This document shows positions 1-7,467 of a stretch of 35,809 nt of DNA, piece after piece. The stretch lies in assembly GCF_014696355.1 (NCBI RefSeq), contig NZ_JACJQA010000005.1, positions 1-35,809 of the forward strand, written 5' to 3'. The translations under genes were made by a program, and so were the position numbers. This DNA comes from Pseudanabaena sp. FACHB-1998 (GTDB lineage: Bacteria > Cyanobacteriota > Cyanobacteriia > Pseudanabaenales > Pseudanabaenaceae). Position 1 is the stretch's first letter. Each line of letters opens with the position of its first letter. The notes beneath the pieces were generated by a model. The model was given only the letters and a program-made list of their open reading frames with translations, did not search any database and was not told where the DNA came from.

Positions 1-77
1 TCGATTTTCTTTAGTCCATCCAATTCAATTGACTGGATTACTTTTTGTCGTAAATCATAACTGTACGAATTTGACAT
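1..77 (-). CDS. IS630-family transposase, N-terminal fragment (runs off the window)
   Basis: The reverse strand opens with an ATG at 77 and reads MSNSYSYDLRQKVIQSIELD and a few more residues to the window edge, with no stop. The YSYDLRQKVI start followed by an I-ELDG-KK stretch is typical of the N-terminal helix-turn-helix part of IS630-family (Tc1/mariner-like) transposases in cyanobacteria. Only 25 codons are visible, so the rest of the element, its completeness and its catalytic DDE residues cannot be judged. No terminal inverted repeat could be fixed between 78 and 138. The family call rests on recognition of a short N-terminus. Confidence 0.62.
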   Translation of the reverse strand, partial: MSNSYSYDLRQKVIQSIELDGLKKI

Positions 78-138
78 TTTGCCTTTGACTCCTATATTCT
101 CCCTTTACTCTACGTCCTATTTCACTTGGCGGCAGCTA

Positions 139-171
139 TAAGAAAGGGGTGGCGTATCAAACCCTTTCTTA
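139..171. repeat. Short palindrome (10-bp stem)
   Basis: Arms TAAGAAAGGG (139-148) and CCCTTTCTTA (162-171) are perfect complements around a 13-nt loop. It is the first of three consecutive palindromes that fill the space between the IS fragment and the DUF1995 gene. Confidence 0.55.
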
Positions 172-176
172 CATTT

Positions 177-215
177 CCAAAACAAAAGCCTTGCTAAGCA
201 AAGCTTTTGTTTTGG
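177..215. repeat. Palindrome with 13-bp perfect stem
   Basis: CCAAAACAAAAGC (177-189) pairs with GCTTTTGTTTTGG (203-215). The interior TTGC/GCAA (191-194, 198-201) can extend the stem. It is the second of three palindromes in a row upstream of the DUF1995 gene. Confidence 0.7.
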
Positions 216-235
216 GATTTATAAAATTTGCCAGA

Positions 236-342
236 TTACAGCAATTCCCGCTCAAATCCAAGCTAAGAGATTTTTTGAAAGTGTTGCGAAGTAACATTTT
301 CAAAAAATCTCTTTTGGTTCGTTTGATCGGAAATTGCTGTAA
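236..342. repeat. MITE-like imperfect palindrome of 107 bp
   Basis: The element begins TTACAGCAATT and ends AATTGCTGTAA (right arm with one extra base), and the two arms stay related for about 50 nt each. The innermost 16 bp are a perfect stem (265-280 with 298-313) around a 17-nt loop. Long arms with near-identical termini and no coding capacity suggest a non-autonomous mobile element. A similar core, CGCTCAAAT-CAA followed by GAGATTTTTT, recurs near 22740. No target-site duplication was identified. Confidence 0.6.
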
Positions 343-373
343 ATTTAAAAAATTATCAGAAATTAATTGTTTT

Positions 374-1084
374 ATGACTCAACTTACTGAGCCAATTTTA
401 CTGCCCAATAGTTTAGAAGATGCCACAGAACAAGCGATCGCTGCCACCCATCAAGCGATCGCTGATGGAGCAAGTCGCGTACTCGCCGATCTGCGATTCC
501 CTGAGCTTAAAGTAAGCCCGATCGCCTACGAATTTGCAGCCAGCTTTAACAAAATCTATGGCAAGGAATGGCAAGCTATTTTTGCCGATGCGGGAGCCGC
601 CGCTTTAGCTAAGCGAGAATGGGCCGATTTAGAAGTGTCGGTACGTGGTGTAAACGAAGGTCGGCGAGCAATTCGCGAAGAAGACAAAGCTTTTTTAATC
701 GTGGAACCGACTTCGGTGGAGGTAGAACAGGTAGAAAAATTAGTGCAGCTAGCAGGCGATCGCCCCTTTGTAATGCTCAATCCGCGTCTAGAAAATAGCG
801 AAGTTGGCTTAGGCTTAGCGGCTAGACAAATGCGCGATCGCTTTTTGAGTACTTTTGAGACGGCTTATTATATTAAGCCTCTCGAATTAGGAGCTTTGTG
901 GCGTAGTTATCCGCAATCATGGCAAGTATGGGAACAGATGGAAGCAGGAATGAAACAGTTAGCGGAAGTACCTCAACGTCCATCCAGTGATGATATTGAT
1001 CGCCTATTCCGTCAGAAAACAGGTAAACAATCTGGTTCCTTTTTAGGAAGATTGCAACAGTTTTTTAATGCTCTCGCAAGATAA
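374..1084 (+). CDS. DUF1995 family protein (LPA3-like)
   Basis: A 236-residue protein starting MTQLTEPILLPNSLEDATEQ. DUF1995 is found in cyanobacteria and chloroplasts; the plant members include LPA3, needed for photosystem II accumulation, and the biochemical role of bacterial members is unknown. Typical features are the N-terminal A-E-A helix followed by A-A--QAI--G, the V-LADLRFPEL segment and the later RPFVMLNPRLEN---GLG stretch. The frame stays open upstream to 149, but that part encodes only the palindromic repeat block, so the ATG at 374 is preferred. No signal peptide or membrane segment is visible. The stop at 1082-1084 is followed at once by a hairpin terminator. The family call is firm, the function is not. 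Confidence 0.82.
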   Translation: MTQLTEPILLPNSLEDATEQAIAATHQAIADGASRVLADLRFPELKVSPIAYEFAASFNKIYGKEWQAIFADAGAAALAKREWADLEVSVRGVNEGRRAIREEDKAFLIVEPTSVEVEQVEKLVQLAGDRPFVMLNPRLENSEVGLGLAARQMRDRFLSTFETAYYIKPLELGALWRSYPQSWQVWEQMEAGMKQLAEVPQRPSSDDIDRLFRQKTGKQSGSFLGRLQQFFNALAR

Positions 1085-1087
1085 CCA

Positions 1088-1114
1088 AAAAGGCGGCGCT
1101 TCGCGCCGCCTTTT
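1088..1114 (+). terminator. Hairpin terminator after the DUF1995 gene
   Basis: AAAAGGCGGCGC (1088-1099), loop TTC, GCGCCGCCTTTT (1103-1114). The GC-rich stem with a T run lies 3 nt after the stop codon and fits intrinsic termination on the plus strand. Confidence 0.8.
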
Positions 1115-1119
1115 GAAGC

Positions 1120-1154
1120 AAAAAAGAGGCGGCGCAATGCGCCGCCTCTTTTTT
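1120..1154 (-). terminator. Hairpin terminator after the DUF3352 gene
   Basis: A 16-bp perfect stem (1120-1135 with 1139-1154) with loop AAT. It has A and T runs on both sides and could work in either direction, but it lies 3 nt past the stop of the minus-strand gene at 1158. Together with 1088-1114 it separates two convergent genes. Confidence 0.8.
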
Positions 1155-1157
1155 GAG

Positions 1158-3212
1158 TTAGGGTTTAAGCCCTAAAAAGAAATCGGATTGCAAGCGATCG
1201 CTAGTTTCAGCATAGGAAAAAACAACTCCGCCCAATTTATTAATCTGATTGAGTATGGGAGCAGGTATTTCTGTGGGCTTGCCAGCTTCGGGCGGATTTT
1301 CAGGCATGGGCAAGAAATCTCTTGAGAGAATGAGGTTTGCCACTTGCTTGGCGATCGCATTGGCATTGAGATAGAAATAGCCAAAATTTGGCTGGGGCAT
1401 TTCGGCGATCGCCTCACGAAAATCTTCCGTTTCTGCCAGAGATGGCTTCGGGTTAGGGATAAAGGCAGCCGCAGTACTCGCCCCAAAGGAGAGTAGTAAA
1501 GTTTGGCGATCGCGCCAACCATAAGCAAAAGCACTTTGAGTTTTCCCTGCTTCACGATTATCAGGAAACTCAAAACTTGTTAATAAAGTTGCACCTACCT
1601 GCCGCTTTTTCACTTGTACAGTTTCTTTTCCTAGATTCGCTAAGAAATTAGTGATTTTCGCAAGAGTCGCATTGGCAACTTCAGGCTTAGAAGTGCGAAT
1701 CAGCATTCCCATCGTCACATCTGTACCAAACTCTTTGAAGGGTGATAGATCGCTCGGAAATACTGCAAAGGCATATTCACCATCAATTACCGAGATAACA
1801 TCCTTCTCAATATCAATATCTAGCCCCGAACCCACAATAAAAGGCACAAGCATTCTTAAACCTTCTACAAAAATTTTGTAGGTTGGTTGTTGTTCCGATT
1901 CTTTTACTAGCCATTGCCATTGTTGATTGAGGTCGCGACTGTTGATCGAGCCATAGACCTTGGCTGGCAAAAATGATAGCAGTCGATCGCGGGGTGCAGT
2001 ATCTTTGGGCTGAGGCGATCGCACTTCGGCAAAATAGCTATTATTTTGACTCCGAATACCTTTGGGCGTTACCCACGTAAACAGATCAAAGGTACTGTAC
2101 TGACCCAAAGTATATTTCAAGCCTCGAATATATTCTTCGCGTGAAAATCCGGGGATTTCCGAAGTTTCAGGCAAATCGGCGGCTAAAAATTCCGTCAATT
2201 TGCCAATACCCTGAAAATCACCATAACCAGCCAATAGCGAACGATTCCAAAGAGGATTATTCAGCGATCGCAAAAATAATTGATTATTTGCCAACGAGGC
2301 TTGAGGGGTTGTGGCTTCAGGGTTAGATATATCGATCATTTGCAAGATGGCTTGGCGATCGGAGGCGAGAACAGCGACTCCATTGGGTAACTTCGCGATC
2401 GCAAAACTCTTAAGTCTAAAGTCCGATAAACGAGGCAAATTTTCGGACGTATCTTCAAAGGGATTGGTGGGCGAATTCTGCTCCGCTTCATCGGATTCAA
2501 TAGAGGGATCTGGCTCTTTAGGCGCAGTAGGTTTAGCCTGTTTAAGTTTGGCAAATAGGTTATTTAAGGAAGCATTCGGCTTACTAGAAGGAGGGGGATT
2601 TGTCTCATCGACAGGCAATTGCCATTCTAGGATTTTGACATTTTGATAGGTGGTTTCGGTGGGAGATGGTAAATTGAGCTTCTTTAGTTTTTTTAGAAAA
2701 TTGGCAAATTGCTGTTCATCGTTTACTAGAGATAGAGCCGCAAAGCCAATATCAGAGCTACTATCACCCTTTCCTAAAAAGGCGATCGCCACTTCTTTTC
2801 CGAGCCAAGGTTGGATATCTTTGGTTAGGGAGAACTCTGAGGATGTGCCCATAAATCCAAGCAAGAAGCCCAGCAATTTATCAAAGGCTACCAATGGACT
2901 CTGGGTAGCTCCTGCAAAGGGAGGAAATTCTTGCCAAGAACGCAGATCTAAATCTACAACTAATAAGCCAATGGTATCGACGGGAAGTTGTTGAGCAAGA
3001 TTAAGGGAACGTTGCGTGAAGTTGCTTGTAAATGGAACAGATTGAGATTCTTTTAGGCTTGTTTTTACGGTTCCTTCAGCCTTTTCTTTGGGTAGCAAAC
3101 CTAAATAACTTAAGTTGCTTTGCGGAGTATTCAGATTATCGGCAAAAGTAGCGATCGCTGGATATGATGCCGAAACACTAGCCGCTAAAATTGTGGCAAA
3201 TAACTTCCTCAC
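1158..3212 (-). CDS. DUF3352 domain-containing exported protein
   Basis: 684 residues starting at a GTG codon (3210-3212). The N-terminus (about residues 1-24, MRKLFATILAASVSASYPAIA) looks like a Sec signal peptide, so the protein is probably periplasmic or thylakoid-lumenal. The body fits the DUF3352 family of cyanobacteria: segments such as LPVDTIGLLVVDLDLRSW, IQPWLGKEVAIAF and the later FNYLNANAIAKQ-like block near the C-terminus. A Pro/Ser/Glu-rich low-complexity stretch lies around residues 205-260, between two globular parts. The function of the family is not established. The gene stands alone, convergent to the DUF1995 gene, with palindromic elements on both sides. Confidence 0.78.
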   Translation of the reverse strand: MRKLFATILAASVSASYPAIATFADNLNTPQSNLSYLGLLPKEKAEGTVKTSLKESQSVPFTSNFTQRSLNLAQQLPVDTIGLLVVDLDLRSWQEFPPFAGATQSPLVAFDKLLGFLLGFMGTSSEFSLTKDIQPWLGKEVAIAFLGKGDSSSDIGFAALSLVNDEQQFANFLKKLKKLNLPSPTETTYQNVKILEWQLPVDETNPPPSSKPNASLNNLFAKLKQAKPTAPKEPDPSIESDEAEQNSPTNPFEDTSENLPRLSDFRLKSFAIAKLPNGVAVLASDRQAILQMIDISNPEATTPQASLANNQLFLRSLNNPLWNRSLLAGYGDFQGIGKLTEFLAADLPETSEIPGFSREEYIRGLKYTLGQYSTFDLFTWVTPKGIRSQNNSYFAEVRSPQPKDTAPRDRLLSFLPAKVYGSINSRDLNQQWQWLVKESEQQPTYKIFVEGLRMLVPFIVGSGLDIDIEKDVISVIDGEYAFAVFPSDLSPFKEFGTDVTMGMLIRTSKPEVANATLAKITNFLANLGKETVQVKKRQVGATLLTSFEFPDNREAGKTQSAFAYGWRDRQTLLLSFGASTAAAFIPNPKPSLAETEDFREAIAEMPQPNFGYFYLNANAIAKQVANLILSRDFLPMPENPPEAGKPTEIPAPILNQINKLGGVVFSYAETSDRLQSDFFLGLKP

Positions 3213-3258
3213 AGACCTAACCTCTTAATTTATTTATTCCCAAACCGTGACGGTTTTT

Positions 3259-3362
3259 TATAGCTGTTGCCATTCTTAAGGACACAAACCCAAAAGACGA
3301 GTTGCGGCGCGAAGCATCGCAACTCGCTTCTTGGGTTTTGTGTCCTAGCAAGACTGGCTATA
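3259..3362. repeat. Palindromic element with TATAGC ends (copy A)
   Basis: The 104-bp element starts TATAGC and ends GGCTATA. Its core (3279-3346) begins AGGACACAAACCCAA and ends TTGGGTTTTGTGTCCT, with an inner GAGTTGCG/CGCAACTC stem. The ends and the AGGACA-AAACCC boundary are shared with 12452-12567, and more loosely with 16761-16844. A small AAACCG/CGGTTT hairpin (3242-3256) adjoins it. Confidence 0.7.
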
Positions 3363-3389
3363 GCCATAAAAAACAAACCCAGTAAAAGT

Positions 3390-3438
3390 CTTAAGCCAAA
3401 ACACAATAGGGCTAAGCCCTATTGTGTTTTGGCTTAAG
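3390..3438 (-). terminator. Hairpin terminator of the HPt gene
   Basis: A 23-bp perfect stem (3390-3412 with 3416-3438), loop TAA, outer arms CTTAAGCCAAAACACAATAG. It lies 2 nt past the stop of the minus-strand HPt gene. Confidence 0.75.
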
Positions 3439-3440
3439 AA

Positions 3441-4586
3441 CTAATTCAAATTACAGCTAGCGATTTTGGCTAAAAGCGCCGCATACTGAGCTTGCAAATC
3501 CTTCGCTTTAGAATCCTTTGATTGATGCCAAGCCGCCAACCAAAGGGGCGTGGGGAAATGTCCATCGGGCGCAGGTTGAGAATAGTTGGCATTAGAAGCA
3601 ATCCAAGTGCCTCCTTGTCGCCAACCTACGCGATCGCTAAAGGCTTGCCAACCCTTGCTTGCTTTGTCCTCTTCAATGACCGCACCAAAAATCTTGCTAA
3701 CCTCATCAGCCGAAGTATTCCCTGCTGTATTGCCCACAGTTATGGCAGGAGATAAAACAACTGTATCGGTTACATCGGCTGGAATGAGTTTCGCTAATTG
3801 CGGAGAAACTCTGATCTCATTGACTTTTTGGGCAAGCACCTGCTCCTGAGCCTGTTTGATTTCCTTAATCAAAATGGGCGCAAGTACCCGAAATTGATTA
3901 TTCGGATTAGTTACGGCAGCTTTCACCGCCAACACCATCGCATTCCAACTCTTTAAACCAAAGCGATCGCCCATTTCCTGCAATTGGGAGCAAATGCCTT
4001 CAAGGTTTTGGCGACTACGGGGACTATCTGGCTGCTTGAATAATTCCAGCATATTCCGTAATTTCACAGGTACTTCAGTCTGGAATGCACCCAACATCGC
4101 CCTTGTATCAGCCTTAGGATCTGCTTTGGGAGCAACGGCTACTTTGGGTTCAGGAGCTTTGCCCGATATCAAGTTTTGTAAATGGTCTTTCAACTTCGCA
4201 AAGATCTGATCAGACCCAGCCATTACCGTATCCACCGCATCCTTAGTCAGACCATAGGGACTTTGGAGGTGTTCTACGAGTTCTTGTAATTTATCGAAAG
4301 CTTGGAGAAATAGAGTTTGTAAATCTTGATCGACTTGAAAATTAGTATTTTCGCGAATAACTTTAAAGTAATCTTCAAAATTATGGGCGACATGCTGAAT
4401 ACTACTAAATCCCAACATAGCCGCACCACCCTTAATGGAATGCGCCGCCCGAAAGATTTCATTCACTGACTCTGAATTACCCATGAGCGATTGCAGATCG
4501 AGCAGCCCTGACTCAATGGTTTGTAGATGTTCCTTCGCCTCTTCGATGAAGTACATCGTTATCTGCTTTTGCTTATCCTGATCCAT
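3441..4586 (-). CDS. HPt phosphotransfer protein with a C-terminal half GUN4-like domain
   Basis: 381 residues. Residues 1-135 are an HPt domain of the CheA/PilL type: the motif AAHSIKGGAAMLGF has the phospho-accepting histidine at H49. There is no kinase ATPase or receiver domain. An Ala/Pro/Lys linker (143-162) leads to a second helical region (about 163-260). Residues 312-353, WQAFSDRVGWRQGGTW followed by PAPDGHFP, match the second half of a GUN4 domain (pattern F--(K/R)(I/V)GW+-G--W...AP-GH-P in tetrapyrrole-binding GUN4 proteins). The first half of GUN4 is missing here but ends the protein encoded just upstream (4655-5242, 68 nt apart), so the two are probably co-transcribed. Inference: a phosphorelay intermediate with a composite or sequestered GUN4 module. 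A PilL-N-type split chemotaxis role is an alternative. The HPt call is firm; the GUN4 half is less so. Confidence 0.8.
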   Translation of the reverse strand: MDQDKQKQITMYFIEEAKEHLQTIESGLLDLQSLMGNSESVNEIFRAAHSIKGGAAMLGFSSIQHVAHNFEDYFKVIRENTNFQVDQDLQTLFLQAFDKLQELVEHLQSPYGLTKDAVDTVMAGSDQIFAKLKDHLQNLISGKAPEPKVAVAPKADPKADTRAMLGAFQTEVPVKLRNMLELFKQPDSPRSRQNLEGICSQLQEMGDRFGLKSWNAMVLAVKAAVTNPNNQFRVLAPILIKEIKQAQEQVLAQKVNEIRVSPQLAKLIPADVTDTVVLSPAITVGNTAGNTSADEVSKIFGAVIEEDKASKGWQAFSDRVGWRQGGTWIASNANYSQPAPDGHFPTPLWLAAWHQSKDSKAKDLQAQYAALLAKIASCNLN

Positions 4587-4654
4587 GACACTAACCCCTG
4601 TAATTTAGAATTTGAGCTTTTTAGGTTGCCAATAGCAACTAAAAGCGAATACAC

Positions 4655-5242
4655 CTATCCGAGAATTGAAGACATATAGATTTGATTTTGGGAGCTAAAT
4701 CCATATCGTCCTTGGCTGTATTGCTGCCATAGTTGATCGATCATTTTCAAGTCATCACAAGAAACTTGCTTAAGGTCTTCAGCAGTTAAAACAGAGCCAA
4801 TCTTTTTGCGGGCCGCTTGGCACATCACATTCCAAGTTTCCTGATTGGCTTCTTGCCACTTGCTACTAGATAGCAAATCTTGCAGTTTTGTATAGTCAAC
4901 TCCTGTACTAGAAGTAAGCTTTGCTGATGTAGAAGAAGCATATCCATTGGCAATGCCGATCGCTGCTTGGGGACGACGAAACCTCAGGGTCATCGCGCCA
5001 TTGCTTTGTCCGTCACCCAACAAAATCGCTTCGCCTGCATCCGTAAACTTGACAGAGATTTCGACTTCATCTAGTTCTAGACCATTAGCGTGAGTGGAAG
5101 AACTTTCATTGCCCAGGTGCTGAACTAAGTTCGCAAGTCTTTGAATGCTGTCTTTTATTTTAGTAGAGCTAATTGGCTTAATTGCTCCATCTTTGGCGCG
5201 ATCGCCAGCCACAAATTCAATTAGTATTTCTTCGCTATTCAT
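4655..5242 (-). CDS. TRYPCO1-like domain fused to the N-terminal half of a GUN4 domain
   Basis: 195 residues, start ATG preceded by AAGGA at good spacing. Residues 5-90 resemble TRYPCO1 (CU044_2847-type) domains: ILIEF at the start, a central helix, then LDEVEISVKFTDAGEAIL and a final TLRFRR strand. A Ser/Ala/Thr linker (91-113) follows. Residues 114-195 match the first half of GUN4: DYTKLQDLLSSSKWQEANQE, then AEDL---SCDDL-MIDQLW, then YSQGRYGFSSQNQIY. The protein stops right there, where a complete GUN4 domain continues with a W--FGDRVGWR-G-W block. That block occurs at the C-terminus of the next gene downstream (3441-4586). Whether this half can fold or bind porphyrin alone is unknown. TRYPCO1 proteins often occur in predicted conflict or effector systems, so a signalling rather than chlorophyll-biosynthetic role is plausible. 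Confidence 0.72.
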   Translation of the reverse strand: MNSEEILIEFVAGDRAKDGAIKPISSTKIKDSIQRLANLVQHLGNESSSTHANGLELDEVEISVKFTDAGEAILLGDGQSNGAMTLRFRRPQAAIGIANGYASSTSAKLTSSTGVDYTKLQDLLSSSKWQEANQETWNVMCQAARKKIGSVLTAEDLKQVSCDDLKMIDQLWQQYSQGRYGFSSQNQIYMSSILG

Positions 5243-5295
5243 GACATCCTTGTTTGGGCTAGTTACTAGATTTAAGACTATCTCTGCCTAAATAT

Positions 5296-7383
5296 TTAGG
5301 GAGAAATTGCCTCAGAACTATGAATATCTAATTCTTTATTTAAGTTGCTATTTGAGTTGGTATTTAAGTTGTTATTTAAGCTGCTGCTTAAATTGTTGTC
5401 CTTATCAATAATCTTTTCATTATTACCATTACTACCGTTGCCTAAGCTACTATTACTGGATTTTTCTTCATATTGATTGTTATCATTATGCCGACTATTG
5501 CCACTATTAGCATTGGCATTAACACTGGTGTTGTTACTATTTGTAGTGTTGGCGGAAGTATTGGTAATATTGACGGTCAGTTTAGTCGCTGTAATTCTAG
5601 CAGCGATCGCCCGTTTTGTTAGAGCCGTATTGTAAGCGGTGGTAATTGCGAGGCGATCGACCATGCCAATCACCCGTTTTGGTTGGTTGCGATCGACTAC
5701 GGGCATCTGCCGCAAATCCCTAGTAGCCATCCGTTTAAGGGCTTCGGCGAGGGATTCATCGGCAAAGGTACAAAGGACTTCACGGGTGCAGATATTTTGG
5801 ACAGTCATTTCCTCAAGGGGCGGCTCTCCCGCGGGAGCCGATAAAAGACGTTTAATATCTTGGGTGGTGAGAATTCCTTGTAAATGATTTATGTCGTCAA
5901 ATACTAAAGCGCTGTGGTGGTAGCCACTGGTAATAAATTGAGCCGCCTGTAGTAAAGGCATGGAATATTTAATCGAGGCGGGGTTAAGGGTCATCACCTC
6001 AGCGATTTTGATCTTTTCAAGGACTTCAATATCCGCAGGCAAATCTGACCATTGCATGATCATGCGATCGCCTTTGGTATTATCCAACTGATCTAGCACC
6101 CATGCACAAAGCCCAACGGCTGCCATCAGTGGCAAAACGATGCGATAGTCACGGGTCATTTCAAAGAGCAGCAATACCGATGTTAAGGGGGCGCGGACAG
6201 TGCCTGCCAAAACCGCCGCCATGCCCACGAGCGCATAGGCGGGCGAAGCCGCGATCGGAATTGAAGCAGGTAAAATGCTGGCGATCGCCTGTCCATATAA
6301 ACTGCCAAGGACTGCACCTAAAAAAATTGATGGCGCAAAAATACCACCGACAAAGCCACTACCTGAACTAATCGCGGTTAATAAAAGTTTAATCACCAGC
6401 AAAATAGCTAACAAAGGAATGGTGAAGGGGGTATCTTGCAAAATTGATTCCACCGTTTCATAGCCAATGCCGATCGCTTCGGGGAAGGTTAAAGCAATCA
6501 GACCTACACAAAAACCACCAATCAGCAATTTGACTGGCATGGAGAGCTTTTGCATAAAAGGGGCGATCGCCCACTCCCCTGCAAAAAATCTTTTGGCTTG
6601 TTTAATCGCACGGGTAAAAAGCAGGGCGACGACACTTGCCAAGATACCTAGCCCCAGATACAAAGGTAATTCCCAATAGCTACGCACCTCGTACACAGGT
6701 AAGCTAAAAGCAGGACGCTCCCCCAGACTAATTTGAGAAACCAACGCTGAGATCACCGAAGCAATAACCACCACACTGACATCGGAGTTAGGGCTAGACT
6801 TATTGGTGCGATAGGAGTCGCGCAATAACACCTCAAGGGCAAAAAATACGCCTGCGATCGGGGCATTAAAACCTGCGGCTAAACCTGCGGCTCCACCCGC
6901 CCCAATCAATAGACGAATCCGTTCGCTGGAAAACTGCATCATTTGCCCCAGCAATGAGCCAATGTTGCTCCCCAATTCCACGCTTGGTCCCTCAGGTCCC
7001 AAGGAAGCCCCCGATCCTAGAGATAACGCCGCCGCCAAAGTTTTTAGAGGAATTTGGGAGTAGGGAAGTTGTCCCACATCGCGGGCAACGGATTGGGTGT
7101 TGTTCGATGCTCTTGCCTCAGCTTGATCTAAACGAAAGCGCACAAAACTAACCACCAACGCCCCAAGCATTGGCACAAATAAAACAGCCCAAGCCCACTT
7201 ATTACTCAAGACTACGGCTAGATCGTGCCAGTAGAGTTCTTGAGCAAGGAGGATAAGCTTACGAAATAAAGTTACACCAGTGCCACTGATCACCCCGACA
7301 GCGATCGCTGACACAAGCATGACCGTCTCCGCAGATGGCTGAAGACGGTTTAAGAAAGTCACCAATAAGCGGGAAAGCGACAT
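5296..7383 (-). CDS. ClC-family chloride channel or Cl-/H+ antiporter with two CBS domains
   Basis: 695 residues from the ATG at 7383; an in-frame TTG further upstream (7440) is less likely. The transmembrane core shows the ClC signatures GSGASLGPEGPSVELG, with the gating glutamate at E131 (G-x-EGP), and GSGFVGGIFAPSIFLGA-LG. The classical GSGIP segment is not recognisable. About ten hydrophobic helices span residues 20-440. Two CBS domains follow: EVMTLNPASI to GILTTQDIKRLL, and CTREVLCTFADESLAEAL to VIGMVDRLAI; these usually bind adenine nucleotides. The last roughly 93 residues (DNA 5296-5577) form a tail very rich in Asn and Ser, unusual for the family and probably disordered. The gene follows zam on the same strand with an 84-nt gap. 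Confidence 0.93.
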   Translation of the reverse strand: MSLSRLLVTFLNRLQPSAETVMLVSAIAVGVISGTGVTLFRKLILLAQELYWHDLAVVLSNKWAWAVLFVPMLGALVVSFVRFRLDQAEARASNNTQSVARDVGQLPYSQIPLKTLAAALSLGSGASLGPEGPSVELGSNIGSLLGQMMQFSSERIRLLIGAGGAAGLAAGFNAPIAGVFFALEVLLRDSYRTNKSSPNSDVSVVVIASVISALVSQISLGERPAFSLPVYEVRSYWELPLYLGLGILASVVALLFTRAIKQAKRFFAGEWAIAPFMQKLSMPVKLLIGGFCVGLIALTFPEAIGIGYETVESILQDTPFTIPLLAILLVIKLLLTAISSGSGFVGGIFAPSIFLGAVLGSLYGQAIASILPASIPIAASPAYALVGMAAVLAGTVRAPLTSVLLLFEMTRDYRIVLPLMAAVGLCAWVLDQLDNTKGDRMIMQWSDLPADIEVLEKIKIAEVMTLNPASIKYSMPLLQAAQFITSGYHHSALVFDDINHLQGILTTQDIKRLLSAPAGEPPLEEMTVQNICTREVLCTFADESLAEALKRMATRDLRQMPVVDRNQPKRVIGMVDRLAITTAYNTALTKRAIAARITATKLTVNITNTSANTTNSNNTSVNANANSGNSRHNDNNQYEEKSSNSSLGNGSNGNNEKIIDKDNNLSSSLNNNLNTNSNSNLNKELDIHSSEAISP

Positions 7384-7467
7384 GGTGGGAAACTCTTGGG
7401 GAGTGAGGGGAACTAGGAGTATTTGACTGGGACATACCAACTAGTGAACTGTCCCAGTCTGGCAAAA

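Noticed and set aside
149-373. Upstream in-frame extension of the DUF1995 protein
   Set aside because: It encodes only the palindromic repeat block, has no family similarity, and the ATG at 374 starts the typical domain.
5639-7151. Several plus-strand open frames opposite the ClC gene
   Set aside because: They are shadows of a gene with clear ClC and CBS motifs on the other strand.
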